A DNA stretch of 64,000 bases from Sphingomonas sp. 7/4-4 (GCF_027941955.1 NZ_CP115960.1:3302501-3366500); one strand, 5' to 3'; numbered from the stretch's first letter, positions 26,952-36,713 are shown. Notes: generated by a model not told the origin, from the letters alone. Translations and numbers: made by a program.

Positions 26952-29423
26952 ATGCGGCCTGGAACGAAGCTGTTGCTTGCGACCACGATTCTGTGGGCCG
27001 CGCCGGCTGTTGCGCAGCAAGCGCCGACAGCGCTGTCAGGTGGGCCGACCGTCGCCGACCCCGCAAAATGGCCGAAAGCCGCCAGCGAAGGCCTGGTCGA
27101 TCCCGCAACCGAGAAGTTCGTCTCGAGCCTGATGGCCAAGATGACGCTCGAGGAAAAAGTCGGGCAGATGATCCAGGGCGATATCGGCAGCGTGAAGCCC
27201 GAGGATCTGCGTAAATATCCGCTCGGCTCGATCCTCGCGGGCGGCAATTCGCCGCCGCTCTCGGGCAATGATCGCTCGGGGCAGGCCGACTGGGTGGCGA
27301 CTGCACGCGCCTTCCGCGTCGTGGCAATGGAGCCGCATCAGGGCCACGCCCCGATCCCGCTGATCTTCGGAGTCGACGCCGTCCACGGCAACAACAACGT
27401 CATCGGCGCGACGATCTTCCCGCACAATATCGGGCTCGGCGCGGCCAACGATCCCGCATTGATCCGCCGCATCGGCGCCGCCACCGCCGAGGAAACCGCT
27501 GCAACGGGCCCCGACTGGGCATTCGGTCCGACGCTCGCCGTGCCGCAGGACGACCGCTGGGGCCGCAGCTATGAAGGCTATTCGGAGAATCCGGCGATCG
27601 TCCGCTCCTATGCCGGCGAGATGGTGCGCGGGCTGCAAGGCGAACCGGGCACCACCAACCGCATCCAGAAGGGCAAGGTCGCGTCCTCGGCCAAGCACTT
27701 CCTCGGCGACGGCGGCACCTTCAACGGCATCGACCAGGGCGATACGCGCGTCAGCGAAGACGAACTGATCGCGATCCATGACGCCGGCTACCCCAACGCA
27801 GTCGACGCCGGCACGCTCACCGTGATGGCGTCGTACAACAGCTGGAACGGCGCGAAGATGCACGGCAACAAGTCGCTGCTCACCGACGTGCTCAAGGGCC
27901 GGATGGGCTTTCAGGGCTTCATCGTCGGCGACTGGAACGGCCATGGCCAGATCCCCGGCTGCACGCCGACCGATTGCGCTGCGACGTTCAACGCCGGGCT
28001 CGACATGGCGATGGCGCCGGACAGCTGGAAGGGGCTGTTCGATTCGACGGTCAAGCACGTCAAGGACGGCACGATTCCGATGAGCCGCATCGACGACGCT
28101 GTCCGCCGCATCCTGCGCGTCAAGGCGAAGCTCGGCCTGTTCGATCCGGCGCGGCCGATCGAGGGCAAGGCCGGCGTGCTCGGCGCGCCCGAGCACCGCG
28201 CGATCGCACGCGAGGCGGCCGCCAAGTCGCTGGTGCTGCTCAAGAACAACGGCGTGCTTCCGGTCAAGGCGAGCGCCAGGGTGCTCGTCACCGGCCCCGG
28301 CGCCGATTCGATGGGCATGCAGACCGGCGGCTGGACGCTGAGCTGGCAAGGCGACGGCAATGCCAACGACCTGTTCCCCAATGGCGAGACGATCTTCGCG
28401 GGCGTGAAGAAGGCGGTCGAAGCCGCGGGCGGCACGGCGACCTTGTCCGAGGACGGGGCCTTCACCGCGAAGCCCGATGTCGCGATCGTCGTGTTCGGCG
28501 AGCAGCCTTATGCCGAGATGCGCGGCGACATCCGCACGCTCGAATTCCAGCCCGGCGACAAGCAGGCACTGGGATTGCTCAAGAAGCTCAAGAGCGCCGG
28601 CGTGCCGGTGGTCTCGGTGTTCCTCTCGGGCCGTCCGCTCTGGACCAATCCCGAAATCAACGCCTCGGACGCTTTCGTCGCCGCATGGCTGCCGGGCAGC
28701 GAGGGCGGCGGCGTGGCCGATGTGCTGGTCGGCGACGCCGCGGGCAAGCCGCGCACCGACTTCAAGGGGCGCCTGTCGTTCAGCTGGCCCAAGACCGCGG
28801 GCCAGTTCGCGAACAACAAGGGCAAGCCGGGCTATGATCCGCTGTTCGCGCTCGGCTACGGCCTGACCTATGCCAAGAGCGGCGCGGTGCCGGCGCTGAG
28901 CGAGGAAGCGGGCCTCGATCCGTCGCTCGGCAATACCAGCACCTATTTCGCCAAGGGTGTCACGCCCGCGCCCTTCTCGTTCGCGACCGACAGCCGGATC
29001 ACCCGGAAGACGGTGGACGGACCGCAGACGCAGGAAGGCGCGCAGCAGCTCGTCTGGCCCAACGGCCCCGCGACCTTGCGGATCGGCGGGAGCGAGCTCG
29101 ATCTCAGCCGCGAGGCGAATGGCGATCTGTCGCTGCAAATCAGCTACCGCGTCGATCGCGCACCGGCGGGCAAGGTGCAGCTTTCGATGGAAGGCGGCGC
29201 CAACAAGGGCGCGATCGACGCGACCAGCCTGTTCTCCGGCCAGGTGGGCACGTGGCGCACCGTCAAGGTGTTCCTCAAATGCTATCAGCAGAACGGCGTC
29301 GATCTGACCAAGGTCAATGCGCCGCTGGTGCTGGAGGCATCGGGCCCGTTCGGGCTCAGCATCGCCGATGTGCGGATCGTCTCCGATCCCAACAACTCGA
29401 TCTGTCCCGGTGCCAAGCCGTGA
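26952..29423 (+). CDS. Glycoside hydrolase family 3 exo-beta-glucosidase
   Basis: About 823 residues with signal peptide (MRPGTKLLLATTILWAAPAVAQ). The GH3 N-terminal barrel (DRWGRSYEGYSE, SSAKHFLGDG) has the nucleophile Asp in FIVGDWNG near residue 327; the GH3 C-terminal alpha/beta domain is at about 410-630, then an ExoP-type galactose-binding-like domain (about 670-820). This architecture matches exo-1,3/1,4-beta-glucosidases acting on cello-oligosaccharides or xyloglucan fragments in the periplasm. The upstream GGGAGAGTTGAG and the signal peptide decide the start. GalM follows with a GTGA overlap. Confidence 0.94.
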   Translation: MRPGTKLLLATTILWAAPAVAQQAPTALSGGPTVADPAKWPKAASEGLVDPATEKFVSSLMAKMTLEEKVGQMIQGDIGSVKPEDLRKYPLGSILAGGNSPPLSGNDRSGQADWVATARAFRVVAMEPHQGHAPIPLIFGVDAVHGNNNVIGATIFPHNIGLGAANDPALIRRIGAATAEETAATGPDWAFGPTLAVPQDDRWGRSYEGYSENPAIVRSYAGEMVRGLQGEPGTTNRIQKGKVASSAKHFLGDGGTFNGIDQGDTRVSEDELIAIHDAGYPNAVDAGTLTVMASYNSWNGAKMHGNKSLLTDVLKGRMGFQGFIVGDWNGHGQIPGCTPTDCAATFNAGLDMAMAPDSWKGLFDSTVKHVKDGTIPMSRIDDAVRRILRVKAKLGLFDPARPIEGKAGVLGAPEHRAIAREAAAKSLVLLKNNGVLPVKASARVLVTGPGADSMGMQTGGWTLSWQGDGNANDLFPNGETIFAGVKKAVEAAGGTATLSEDGAFTAKPDVAIVVFGEQPYAEMRGDIRTLEFQPGDKQALGLLKKLKSAGVPVVSVFLSGRPLWTNPEINASDAFVAAWLPGSEGGGVADVLVGDAAGKPRTDFKGRLSFSWPKTAGQFANNKGKPGYDPLFALGYGLTYAKSGAVPALSEEAGLDPSLGNTSTYFAKGVTPAPFSFATDSRITRKTVDGPQTQEGAQQLVWPNGPATLRIGGSELDLSREANGDLSLQISYRVDRAPAGKVQLSMEGGANKGAIDATSLFSGQVGTWRTVKVFLKCYQQNGVDLTKVNAPLVLEASGPFGLSIADVRIVSDPNNSICPGAKP

Positions 29424-30460
29424 GCAAGGGCGCGGCGATCGAGACGATCGAGATCGCCCGGAACGGGGTTCGCGCCGAGCTGCTCACGCTCGGCGCGGCC
29501 CTGCGCCGGCTCGAAGTGCCCGGGCGCGACGGCAAGGCCGCCAATGTCGTGCTCGGCTATCGCGACCTGGCGGAGTATCGCGCGCATCCGCGCTTCTACG
29601 GCGTGGTCGCGGGGCGCTATGCCAATCGGATCGGCGGCGCGCGCTTCACGCTCGACGGCACCGAATATCGGCTGCCCGCCAATAATGGCGCGAACAATTT
29701 GCATTCGGGGCCGGGCGGCTTCGACGTGCAGGATTGGCAGGTCGCCGCGCGCGATGCGCATTCGGTGACCTTCGCGCTACTGAGCCCGCATCTCGACAAT
29801 GGCTTTCCCGGCAATCTGCATGTCGAAATGCGGTACGCGATCGAGGCGGACGGGCTCGCGATCCGCTTCCGCGCCACTACCGATCATGCGACGGTCATCA
29901 ACCTGACCCACCACGCCTATTTCAATCTCGCGGGCGAAGGCAGCGGGACGACGATCCTCGATCACGTCCTGCAGATCCCCGCGAGCCAGATCACGCCCAC
30001 CGACGCGGCGCTGATCCCCACCGGCGAATTCAGGCGGGTCGAAGGCACGCCGTTCGATTTCCGCACGCCCAAGCCGGTCGGGCGTGACATCGAGGCGGAC
30101 GACACGCAGCTCAAGCTCGGCGGCGGCTATGACCATAATTTCGTGCTGGACAGCACTGCCGGCGGGATCCGCCGCATCGCGACCTTGTTCGATCCGAAAT
30201 CGGGCCGGGTGATGGACGTGCATTCGACCGAGCCGGGCGTGCAATTCTACACCGGCAACCATTTGGCGAACGGGGCTCCGGGCACCGGCGGCGGCGTCTA
30301 TCCCGCACGCGGCGGCCTCTGCCTCGAACCGCAGAAATTCCCCGACAGCCCCAACAAGCCGAACTTCCCCTCGGCGCGGCTCGACCCGGGGCAGGAATAT
30401 CGCCACGACATGGCGTTCCGGTTCCGCACCGCGAAGGATGTGGCGGAGGTGTTTGGATAG
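29420..30460 (+). CDS. galM: Aldose 1-epimerase
   Basis: 346 residues: GRYANRIGGARF, NLHSGPGGFD, the catalytic His in LTHHAYFNLAG, GGGYDHNFVL, and the catalytic Glu in GGLCLEPQKFPDSPN. It interconverts alpha and beta anomers of glucose or galactose. The GTG start overlaps the stop of the GH3 gene, so glucose released by the hydrolase and its anomerisation are coupled at the translational level. No signal peptide is seen, so it probably acts in the cytoplasm. Confidence 0.95.
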   Translation: MSKGAAIETIEIARNGVRAELLTLGAALRRLEVPGRDGKAANVVLGYRDLAEYRAHPRFYGVVAGRYANRIGGARFTLDGTEYRLPANNGANNLHSGPGGFDVQDWQVAARDAHSVTFALLSPHLDNGFPGNLHVEMRYAIEADGLAIRFRATTDHATVINLTHHAYFNLAGEGSGTTILDHVLQIPASQITPTDAALIPTGEFRRVEGTPFDFRTPKPVGRDIEADDTQLKLGGGYDHNFVLDSTAGGIRRIATLFDPKSGRVMDVHSTEPGVQFYTGNHLANGAPGTGGGVYPARGGLCLEPQKFPDSPNKPNFPSARLDPGQEYRHDMAFRFRTAKDVAEVFG

Positions 30461-30523
30461 GTCAGGAACGCATTCGAATGCTCTAGCCCTTGCGATGACG
30501 AGCAAAAAGTAGATCATGCGCTT

Positions 30524-30790
30524 ATGAACGCTACAATCAGAACGCTGCTTATTCTGCTATTCCTGCCTTGGTTCGCGCTTGTTACGTCCACAAACCTTGT
30601 GCCCGCCTTTTCGCAAAGCAACACACTGTCCGCGCTAGTTATTTTCCTAATCGTGACAGCCGGCCTGTGCGCCGTGGTGACGTCGAATTGGTCAAGCGTT
30701 ACCCAAATAATCGCTGGGGTAACATATACAATTGTCTCGATCTTCATTCTTTGGGTAGGGTTTGATTGCTCCCAAGGCGCTTGCTTCTGA
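30524..30790 (+). CDS. Small hypothetical membrane protein
   Basis: 88 residues with three hydrophobic segments (about 6-24, 34-52, 60-78) and little else; ends GFDCSQGACF. Noticeably less GC-rich than its neighbours, which may mean recent acquisition. No family recognised. Confidence 0.5.
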   Translation: MNATIRTLLILLFLPWFALVTSTNLVPAFSQSNTLSALVIFLIVTAGLCAVVTSNWSSVTQIIAGVTYTIVSIFILWVGFDCSQGACF

Positions 30791-30841
30791 GCGGCGTCCG
30801 CTAACCGCCAATAGCCGACATTCGTGTGATCACTTCGGCCC

Positions 30842-31264
30842 CTACGGCGTCTTCCGTTCCACATTGAAGATCTTGTTGACGATCCGCCACTCGCCGTCCG
30901 CCTTCACCAGCGAGAGATAGTCGGTGAACTTCACGCTCGGATAATCGAGCACGACCTTGGCCATCGCGGCATTGCCGGTGACGTCGAGGCTCTCGATCGA
31001 GCGGCGGCGCTGGGCCTCGTCGGGCGCAGGCTTGCCGGGCGCGCCGGCGATATAGTCGGCGCTGGTCCGCTCGGCGAAGGCGCCGTCGCGGTTCCAGTAG
31101 AGCATCGCCTTGGGATGGAAGGCGGCGCGGAACTCGTCGGGGCTGCCGGTGGCGTGGCCCGCGAGATAATGGTTCACTGCGGCACGCGCGCCGGCCTCGT
31201 CCTTCTCCTGTGCGAAGGCGGGCGCGGCGATCGTCAGTGCCGCGAGCAACAACAGGCTACGCAT
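30842..31264 (-). CDS. Exported NTF2/SnoaL-like protein
   Basis: 140 residues: signal peptide (MRSLLLLAALTIAAPAFAQ) plus a DUF4440/lumazine-binding-like cone fold (AVNHYLAGHATGSPDEF, FTDYLSLVKADGEWRIVNKI). Probably a periplasmic small-molecule-binding or structural protein; no catalytic residues can be assigned. Confidence 0.8.
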   Translation of the reverse strand: MRSLLLLAALTIAAPAFAQEKDEAGARAAVNHYLAGHATGSPDEFRAAFHPKAMLYWNRDGAFAERTSADYIAGAPGKPAPDEAQRRRSIESLDVTGNAAMAKVVLDYPSVKFTDYLSLVKADGEWRIVNKIFNVERKTP

Positions 31265-31406
31265 AAGCTGGATTCCTCCCGATTGAGGCGCCCAGCCTAA
31301 GGCGTCTGAAATTCAGCGCAACGCCGGACGGGCTGAACGTCGCGCCGATGGGACGAACGTCAGGTCGGATCGAAAGCGGCGAACGGGGCAATGACCGGCT
31401 ATCAGA

Positions 31407-31540
31407 AATCCTCCCCCGCGAAGCGGGGAGGGGACCAGCGAAGCTGGTGGAGGGGCCTAGCCACGAGCGCCGCATTTGCGGAGATGCCCCCTCCATCACG
31501 CTGCGCGTGCCACCTCCCCGCTTCGCGAGGGAGGATTTTC
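31407..31540. repeat. GGGGAGG-flanked palindromic intergenic repeat
   Basis: Ends TCCTCCCCCGCGAAGCGGGG and CCCCGCTTCGCGAGGGAGGA pair with each other; the interior holds CACGCTGCGCGTGCCACCT, identical to the word in the copy at 56135-56275. It occupies most of the 281-bp gap between the NTF2-like gene and the ALDH stop. Confidence 0.85.
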
Positions 31541-31545
31541 ACGCC

Positions 31546-33120
31546 TTACAGCGTCGGCTTGCCGTCGATGCGGCGGGGAATGCCGGCATCGCCGTCGCGC
31601 AGCTCGGCCGGGAGCAGGGCTGCAGGAAGGTCCTGATACGCCACCGGGCGCAGGAAGCGATCGATCGCCAGCGTGCCGACCGAAGTGCTGCGCCCGTCCG
31701 AAGTCGACGGGAACGGCCCGCCATGGACCTGCGCGTCGGTCACTTCGACGCCGGTCGGCCAGCCATTGGCGAGGATGCGGCCGGCAAGCCGCTCGAGCAC
31801 CGGCAGCAGCTGCTGCGCGAGCGCGGTGTCCTCGTCGGTCAGGTGCAGCGTCGCGGTGAGCTGGCCCTCGAGCAGCCCGATGACCTGGATCAGCTCGTCG
31901 ATGCTCGCGCAGCGCACCAGCAGCGAAGCCGCGCCGAACACTTCCTCGGCATGGCTCGGGTCGGCGATGAAATCGGCGCCGGTCATCGTGAACAGCGCGC
32001 CGCGGCCCGAAGTGGGGCCGCTCGGCTCCTGGCCCTGTGCGACCAGCTTGAGCGCCGGCGCCGAGGCCCAGCGCGCGACGCCGCTCTCATAGGCCTTGTG
32101 GATGCCCGGGGTGAGCATCACCTGCGATGGCGCGCCGCACATCGCGTCGGTCGCCGCGGTGACGAAGCGATCGAGATCCGGACCTTCGAGCGCGAGGACG
32201 AGGCCGGGATTGGTGCAGAACTGGCCCGCGCCCATCGTCAGCGAGGCGATGAAGCCGGTGCCCAGCGCCTCGGCCTTGGCCGCCAGCGCGCCGGGCAGCA
32301 GGAAGACGGGGTTGATGCTGCTCATCTCGGCATAGACGGGAATCGGCACCGGACGGCTCTGCGCGAGCTTCATCAGCGCCGTGCCGCCGCCACGCGAGCC
32401 GGTGAAGCCGACCGCCTTGATCCGCGGATCGGTGACGAGCGCCGAGCCGACCGAATTGCCCGCGCCGTTGATCAGCGAGAACACGCCCTCGGGCATGCCG
32501 GTCTTCTGCGCAGCGCGGGTGATCGCGCCGGCGACCAGCTCGGAAGTGCCGGGATGCGCCGAGTGTCCCTTGACGATTACCGGGCAGCCGGCCGCCAGCG
32601 CCGCGGCGGTGTCGCCGCCCGCAACCGAGAAAGCGAGCGGGAAGTTGCTCGCGCCGAACACCGTGACCGGGCCCAGCGGAACCATGCGCAGCCGCAGGTC
32701 GGGCTTGGGCGCGGGCGCGCGATCGGGGATAGCGTGATCGATGCGCGCGCGCAGATAGTCGCCGAGCCGCAGCTCCTTCGCGAACAGGCGGAGCTGGCCG
32801 GCGGTGCGGCCGCGCTCGCCGGTCAGCCGCGCCTGGGGCAGGCCGCTTTCCTGCATCGCGCGCTCGACCAGTTCGTCGTCCAGCGCCTCGATCTCCTCGG
32901 CGATCGCTTCGAGGAACTTGGCGCGCTCTTCGCGCGGCAGGCTCGAATAGATCGGGAAGGCGGCCTCGGCGGCGGCGGCGGCGGTCTCGACATCGTCGGT
33001 GGTGGCGACGCTGAAGCTCGGCTCGATCTCGCTGCCGGTCGCCGCAGCAACCGCCTTGAAGCCGGGGCCGTCCCGACGCACGCGCTTCGAAGCGACGAAC
33101 AATTCCCCAGTCAGGGCCAT
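31546..33120 (-). CDS. 2,5-dioxovalerate (ketoglutarate semialdehyde) dehydrogenase-like ALDH
   Basis: 524 residues, the length of the NADP-dependent KGSADH group rather than normal ALDHs. Features: VFGASNFPLAFSV, VKGHSAHPGTSEL, GFTGSRGGGTAL, general base in YAEMSSINPV, catalytic Cys in GAGQFCTNPG. These enzymes oxidise 2-oxoglutarate semialdehyde at the end of pentose, uronate or hydroxyproline catabolism. The GntR-family regulator upstream on the same strand supports a catabolic role. The pathway sugar cannot be named, because no dehydratase is in the window. Confidence 0.9.
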   Translation of the reverse strand: MALTGELFVASKRVRRDGPGFKAVAAATGSEIEPSFSVATTDDVETAAAAAEAAFPIYSSLPREERAKFLEAIAEEIEALDDELVERAMQESGLPQARLTGERGRTAGQLRLFAKELRLGDYLRARIDHAIPDRAPAPKPDLRLRMVPLGPVTVFGASNFPLAFSVAGGDTAAALAAGCPVIVKGHSAHPGTSELVAGAITRAAQKTGMPEGVFSLINGAGNSVGSALVTDPRIKAVGFTGSRGGGTALMKLAQSRPVPIPVYAEMSSINPVFLLPGALAAKAEALGTGFIASLTMGAGQFCTNPGLVLALEGPDLDRFVTAATDAMCGAPSQVMLTPGIHKAYESGVARWASAPALKLVAQGQEPSGPTSGRGALFTMTGADFIADPSHAEEVFGAASLLVRCASIDELIQVIGLLEGQLTATLHLTDEDTALAQQLLPVLERLAGRILANGWPTGVEVTDAQVHGGPFPSTSDGRSTSVGTLAIDRFLRPVAYQDLPAALLPAELRDGDAGIPRRIDGKPTL

Positions 33121-33212
33121 GCAAACTCTCCCGGTATCAAAATGAAGTTAGCGGTAACAATGCTTCGAGGGCGACTTAGGCATGCGCCGCGCCTGGTTCA
33201 ATCCCGCACGCA

Positions 33213-34010
33213 TCAGCAGCACAGTGCGATCGGCCCGTGGCCGGCGCCGGGATCGCGCGCTTCCATCGTGTCGGAGAAGCCGCGATCGACGAGATGGGCC
33301 ATCGCGTCGTGTGCGCCCTCGGCGTCCCGCGCCGCGATCGCCTCATACACGGCGAGGTGCACCGGCAGCGCGTCGTGCGGCGCGGGCAGGCGGTGCTGCT
33401 TGAAGGCCGTGGTGATCGCGATCGCCGCCGCGACCCCGCTGGTCAGCGAGACGATGAAATCGTTCGCCGAGGCCTCGAGCAATGCCGAATGGAACTCCTC
33501 GTCGCAGCGCCGGCCGATCTCGGTGGCGAAGCCGTGCTGCGCGACGCCGTCGAGCCCGGCCTTCATTCGCGCGAGCTGCTCCGGCGTGCGGCGCGTGGCG
33601 GCGAGGCGTGCGGCATCGGGCTCGACTATGCGGCGGAGCTCGAACAGGCTGGCGATCAGGCCCTTGTCGGGCTCGCCGACGAAGATCCAGCTCAGCACAT
33701 CGGGATCGAGCAGATGCCATTCGCGGCGCGGGCTCACTTGGGTGCCGATTTTGGGACGCGAATTGACGAGGCCCTTGGCGGCGAGGATCCGGATCGCCTC
33801 GCGATAGGCCGTGCGCGATACGTTGAACTGCACGCTCGCCGCGATCTCGCCCTCGAGTATCTCGCCGGGCTGGAGCACGCCCGAGACGATGCGGATGCCG
33901 AGCTCGCGCGCCACCGTGCCGTGCAGCCGCAGCGAGCGCGGCCGCGGCGGACGGCGGCGCACGCGCTTCGGCTTCGCATCGGGCTGGGATAGGGGCTGCG
34001 CGGCGGCCAT
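33213..34010 (-). CDS. FadR-type GntR transcriptional regulator
   Basis: About 265 residues, start taken at MAAAQPLSQPD. A basic N-terminal tail (KPKRVRRRPPRPRSLRLHG) precedes the winged helix (GEILEGEIAASVQFNVSRTA, LAAKGLVNSRPKIGTQV). The all-helical FCD effector domain (about 120-255) contains an Asp/His metal site typical of sugar-acid sensors (ELRRIVEPDAARLA, DEEFHSALLEAS). It lies 93 bp upstream of the KGSADH-like gene on the same strand and is its most likely regulator. Confidence 0.88.
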   Translation of the reverse strand: MAAAQPLSQPDAKPKRVRRRPPRPRSLRLHGTVARELGIRIVSGVLQPGEILEGEIAASVQFNVSRTAYREAIRILAAKGLVNSRPKIGTQVSPRREWHLLDPDVLSWIFVGEPDKGLIASLFELRRIVEPDAARLAATRRTPEQLARMKAGLDGVAQHGFATEIGRRCDEEFHSALLEASANDFIVSLTSGVAAAIAITTAFKQHRLPAPHDALPVHLAVYEAIAARDAEGAHDAMAHLVDRGFSDTMEARDPGAGHGPIALCC

Positions 34011-34148
34011 CGGCTCCTGGCTGAGGTGCTGGCCGAGCGGAAACCGTCCGGACCAAAGGAAAGCTGGTCGCGGGTCTTTAACGCCATTCGGCCCCAACCG
34101 GAAGGCCGCCGCCGGGCGCGTGCCGCTGGAAAGACGCGCATGACCGCT

Positions 34149-35150
34149 TCACCCCAGCTTGACGACGACCTTGCCCTTCGACCGTCCGGTTTCGATGTAC
34201 TCCATGGCTTCGTTGGTCGCCTCGAACGGGAAGACCCGGTCCAGGACCGGGCGGATGGTCCCGGCTTCGATCAGCGATGTGATCTGGCGCAACTGCTCGC
34301 CGCTCGCGCGCATGAACAGGAACGAATAATGGATCCCCCGGCGCCTGGCCTGCCTGCGAATGCCGAAGCTCAACAGGCGCATCACTTGGCGCAGGAACCA
34401 GCTCAGGCGCTGCGCCTTCGCGAAATCGGGATCGGGTGGGCCGGAGATCGAGATGAGCTTGCCGCCGGGCTTCAGCACGCTCAGCGATTTCCGAAGCGTG
34501 TCGCCGTCGAGGCTGTTCAGGACGACGTCGTAGCCGGACAGGACCTCCTCGAAATCCTGTTTCTTATAATCGATCACGACATCGGCGCCGAGGCTTTCGA
34601 CCAGCGCGACATTGGCCGTGCTCGTGGTGGTCGCGACCATAGCGCCGAGATGCTTCGCCAACTGGATGGCGAACGTCCCGACGCCGCCGGAGCCGGCATG
34701 GATGAGGATTTTCTGCCCCTTCTTCAGCCCGGCCTGTTCGACCAGCACCTGCCACGCAGTCAGGCCGACCAGGGGAATCGAAGCCGCCTCCGCCATGTCG
34801 AGATTGCCGGGTTTCGGCGCCACATCGGCCTGGTCGATCGCGATGCTTTCCGCGAATGTCCCGATCCGCCCGTCGCGGGGCCGGGCATAGACCTCGTCTC
34901 CCGGCTTGAAACGCCGGACGTTCGATCCGACGCGGACGACCGTGCCGGCCACGTCGTGCCCGAGGATGAAGGGCACGCGATAGCGAAGAAGCGCCTTGAA
35001 AGCGCCCGCGCGGATCTTCGAATCCAGCAGATTGAGCCCCGCCGCGCGCACCGCGACCAGAACATCGCCGTCCCGCACCACCGGCTCCGGCATGTCGCCG
35101 AAGCGCAAAGCCGCGCTCTTCCCGTATCGATCGACGATGAATGCCTTCAT
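34149..35150 (-). CDS. Zinc-independent MDR oxidoreductase (quinone-reductase-like)
   Basis: 333 residues of medium-chain dehydrogenase: GHDVAGTVVRVG, cofactor site GSGGVGTFAIQLAKHLGA. The structural zinc cysteines of true alcohol dehydrogenases are absent, so it belongs with NADPH:quinone or enoyl reductases. It follows the SDR gene at 35180 on the same strand, and both are probably controlled by the divergent TetR. Substrate unknown. Confidence 0.88.
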   Translation of the reverse strand: MKAFIVDRYGKSAALRFGDMPEPVVRDGDVLVAVRAAGLNLLDSKIRAGAFKALLRYRVPFILGHDVAGTVVRVGSNVRRFKPGDEVYARPRDGRIGTFAESIAIDQADVAPKPGNLDMAEAASIPLVGLTAWQVLVEQAGLKKGQKILIHAGSGGVGTFAIQLAKHLGAMVATTTSTANVALVESLGADVVIDYKKQDFEEVLSGYDVVLNSLDGDTLRKSLSVLKPGGKLISISGPPDPDFAKAQRLSWFLRQVMRLLSFGIRRQARRRGIHYSFLFMRASGEQLRQITSLIEAGTIRPVLDRVFPFEATNEAMEYIETGRSKGKVVVKLG

Positions 35151-35179
35151 GAGAAACTCTCCAGACGCTTCGATGCGGT

Positions 35180-35967
35180 TCAGGCGGCGGTCCGGTAACG
35201 CGCCGCGGCATGGACCTGCGCAAATCCGGGAGCATGGCTTGTCGCGCAGCCTGATAGGCGTCCCATTGGCCGGCGTCGTGCAGCGGCGGGATCGTCACGG
35301 TCTCGCGGCGGTCGAAGCCGGCGAGCGCCGCATCCACCAGTTCGCCGACTTCCATCAGCGCCGGCAGCGTGTCGATATCGGCGCCGGAGCGTTCCCAGAT
35401 CTCGGTGCGCGTCGCCGCGGGAAGCACGGCCTGAACATATACGCCCTTGGGCGCAAGTTCGAGGCTGAGGCCCTGTGAGAGAAACAAAACGAACGCCTTG
35501 GTCGCGCCGTAGACCGTCATGCCGAACTCCGGCGCCAGCCCCACCACGGACCCGATGTTGATGATTGCGCCGTCGCGGGCCTCTGCCAGGCGCGGGGCGA
35601 CCGCGCTAGCGAGCCGGAGATATGCCGTGGTGTTGAGGGCGACGATCCGCGCGGCGTCGTCGGTCGCCTGCTCGACGAAGCTTCCGCCCAGGCTCGCCCC
35701 GGCATTGTTGACCAGAATTCCGATGCGATGGTCGTCCCGCAGGCGCGTCTCCACCGTCGCGAGCTCGTCAGGCTTTGTCAGGTCGGCTTGCAGCACGTCG
35801 ACGGCCACGCCCGCTTCCTCGCGAAGGCGGGCCGCCAGCAGCTCCATTCGCGCCTTGTCCCGGGCGACGAGCACGAGATCATGGCCGCGGCGCGCGAACC
35901 GCTCGGCATAGGTCGCGCCGATGCCCGATGAAGCACCAGTGACGAGGACGGAGGGAAGGGCGCTCAT
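35180..35967 (-). CDS. Short-chain dehydrogenase/reductase
   Basis: About 262 residues: TGASSGIGATYAERFA, the Arg in VARDKARM after strand 2 suggesting NADP(H), NNAGASLGG, NIGSVVGLAPEFG and catalytic YGATK. As given the frame runs 420 codons further, antisense-like, into the MDR gene. A missing T near 35228 explains it: repair gives LPDFAQVHAAARYRTAA and a stop at 35180. Divergent from tetR across paired operators. Confidence 0.88.
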
Positions 35968-36000
35968 GGCATTGCTCTTTCGCGGGAGGGACTTATATTC

Positions 36001-36040
36001 ATGACGTCCATCATGATTGGCTAAATATGATACTCATCAT
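36001..36040. promoter_or_regulatory. Two ATGA-N6-TCAT operators, TetR-type
   Basis: ATGACGTCCATCAT (36001-36014) and ATGATACTCATCAT (36027-36040) are two copies of one 14-bp dyad, 26 bp apart centre to centre, in the 109-bp divergent gap between the SDR (start 35967) and TetR (start 36077) genes. The arrangement fits cooperative autoregulation by TetR. Confidence 0.65.
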
Positions 36041-36076
36041 GTAAATGTCAATCGGACCGCGTGGAGAATTTTCGAA

Positions 36077-36640
36077 ATGAAGGTCAGTCGAGAGCAGATG
36101 GCGGAGAATCGTCGCCGGATCCTGGAGGCAGCCGGCCGATTGTTTCGTGAGAAGGGGTTCGATTCGGTCAGCGTCGCCGAAGTGATGAAGGCCGCCGGCC
36201 TCACCCATGGCGGTTTCTATGGGCATTTCGCCTCCAAGGACGATCTCGTGGCGCAGACTCTCGCTTATGTCCTTGCTCCGAACACAGGCGGAGGGGGCGA
36301 TCTTCGCGCCTATCTGGACGCCTATCTATCGCCCAAGCATCGCGACAACGCCGCCGACGGCTGCCCGACGGCCGGCCTGGCGGCGGCCATTCGCCACCAA
36401 AGCGCGGCGGCCGGCGCGGCGATGACCGCGGGCCTGCGATCGCAGATCGACCGCGTCAGCGAGGCGCTCCCGCAGATGCGCGAAACCGAGCGGCGTCGCG
36501 CGGCGATCGGAAGCTGGGCGGCGATGGTGGGCGCAGTGATCCTCGCCCGCGCGGTCGACGACCCAGCGCTTTCCGACGAGATCCTCGAACAGACGCGCGC
36601 CTGGATCGACGGCGGTATCAGCCAGGCGTCGGCCGGTTAG
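36077..36640 (+). CDS. TetR/AcrR family repressor
   Basis: 187 residues beginning MKVSREQMAENRRRILEAA. The TetR_N helix-turn-helix reads FDSVSVAEVMKAAGLTHGGFYGHF; the ligand-binding C-terminal domain contains the PTAGLAAAI segment. In-frame codons upstream would overrun the operators, so ATG 36077 with GGAG upstream is preferred. It probably represses itself and the divergent SDR-MDR pair in response to an electrophile or hydrophobic ligand. Confidence 0.9.
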   Translation: MKVSREQMAENRRRILEAAGRLFREKGFDSVSVAEVMKAAGLTHGGFYGHFASKDDLVAQTLAYVLAPNTGGGGDLRAYLDAYLSPKHRDNAADGCPTAGLAAAIRHQSAAAGAAMTAGLRSQIDRVSEALPQMRETERRRAAIGSWAAMVGAVILARAVDDPALSDEILEQTRAWIDGGISQASAG

Positions 36641-36691
36641 CCCGGACCGGCCTACCGCCAATTTATATCCGGGCATCAAAACGCTTGCCGA

Positions 36692-36713
36692 ATCGATATT
36701 TCGGGAATATTCG
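36692..36713. promoter_or_regulatory. Imperfect AT-rich dyad ahead of the arsenic operon
   Basis: ATCGATATTTCGGGAATATTCG contains arms TCGATATT and AATATTCGA (one extra T). It lies about 27-48 bp upstream of the first gene, where an ArsR operator would be expected. No other strong site is visible in this 99-bp gap. Confidence 0.35.

Noticed and set aside
27036..29138. 700-residue open frame antisense to the GH3 gene
   Set aside because: A GC-rich shadow: it lacks any known motif and its composition follows codon positions of the sense gene.
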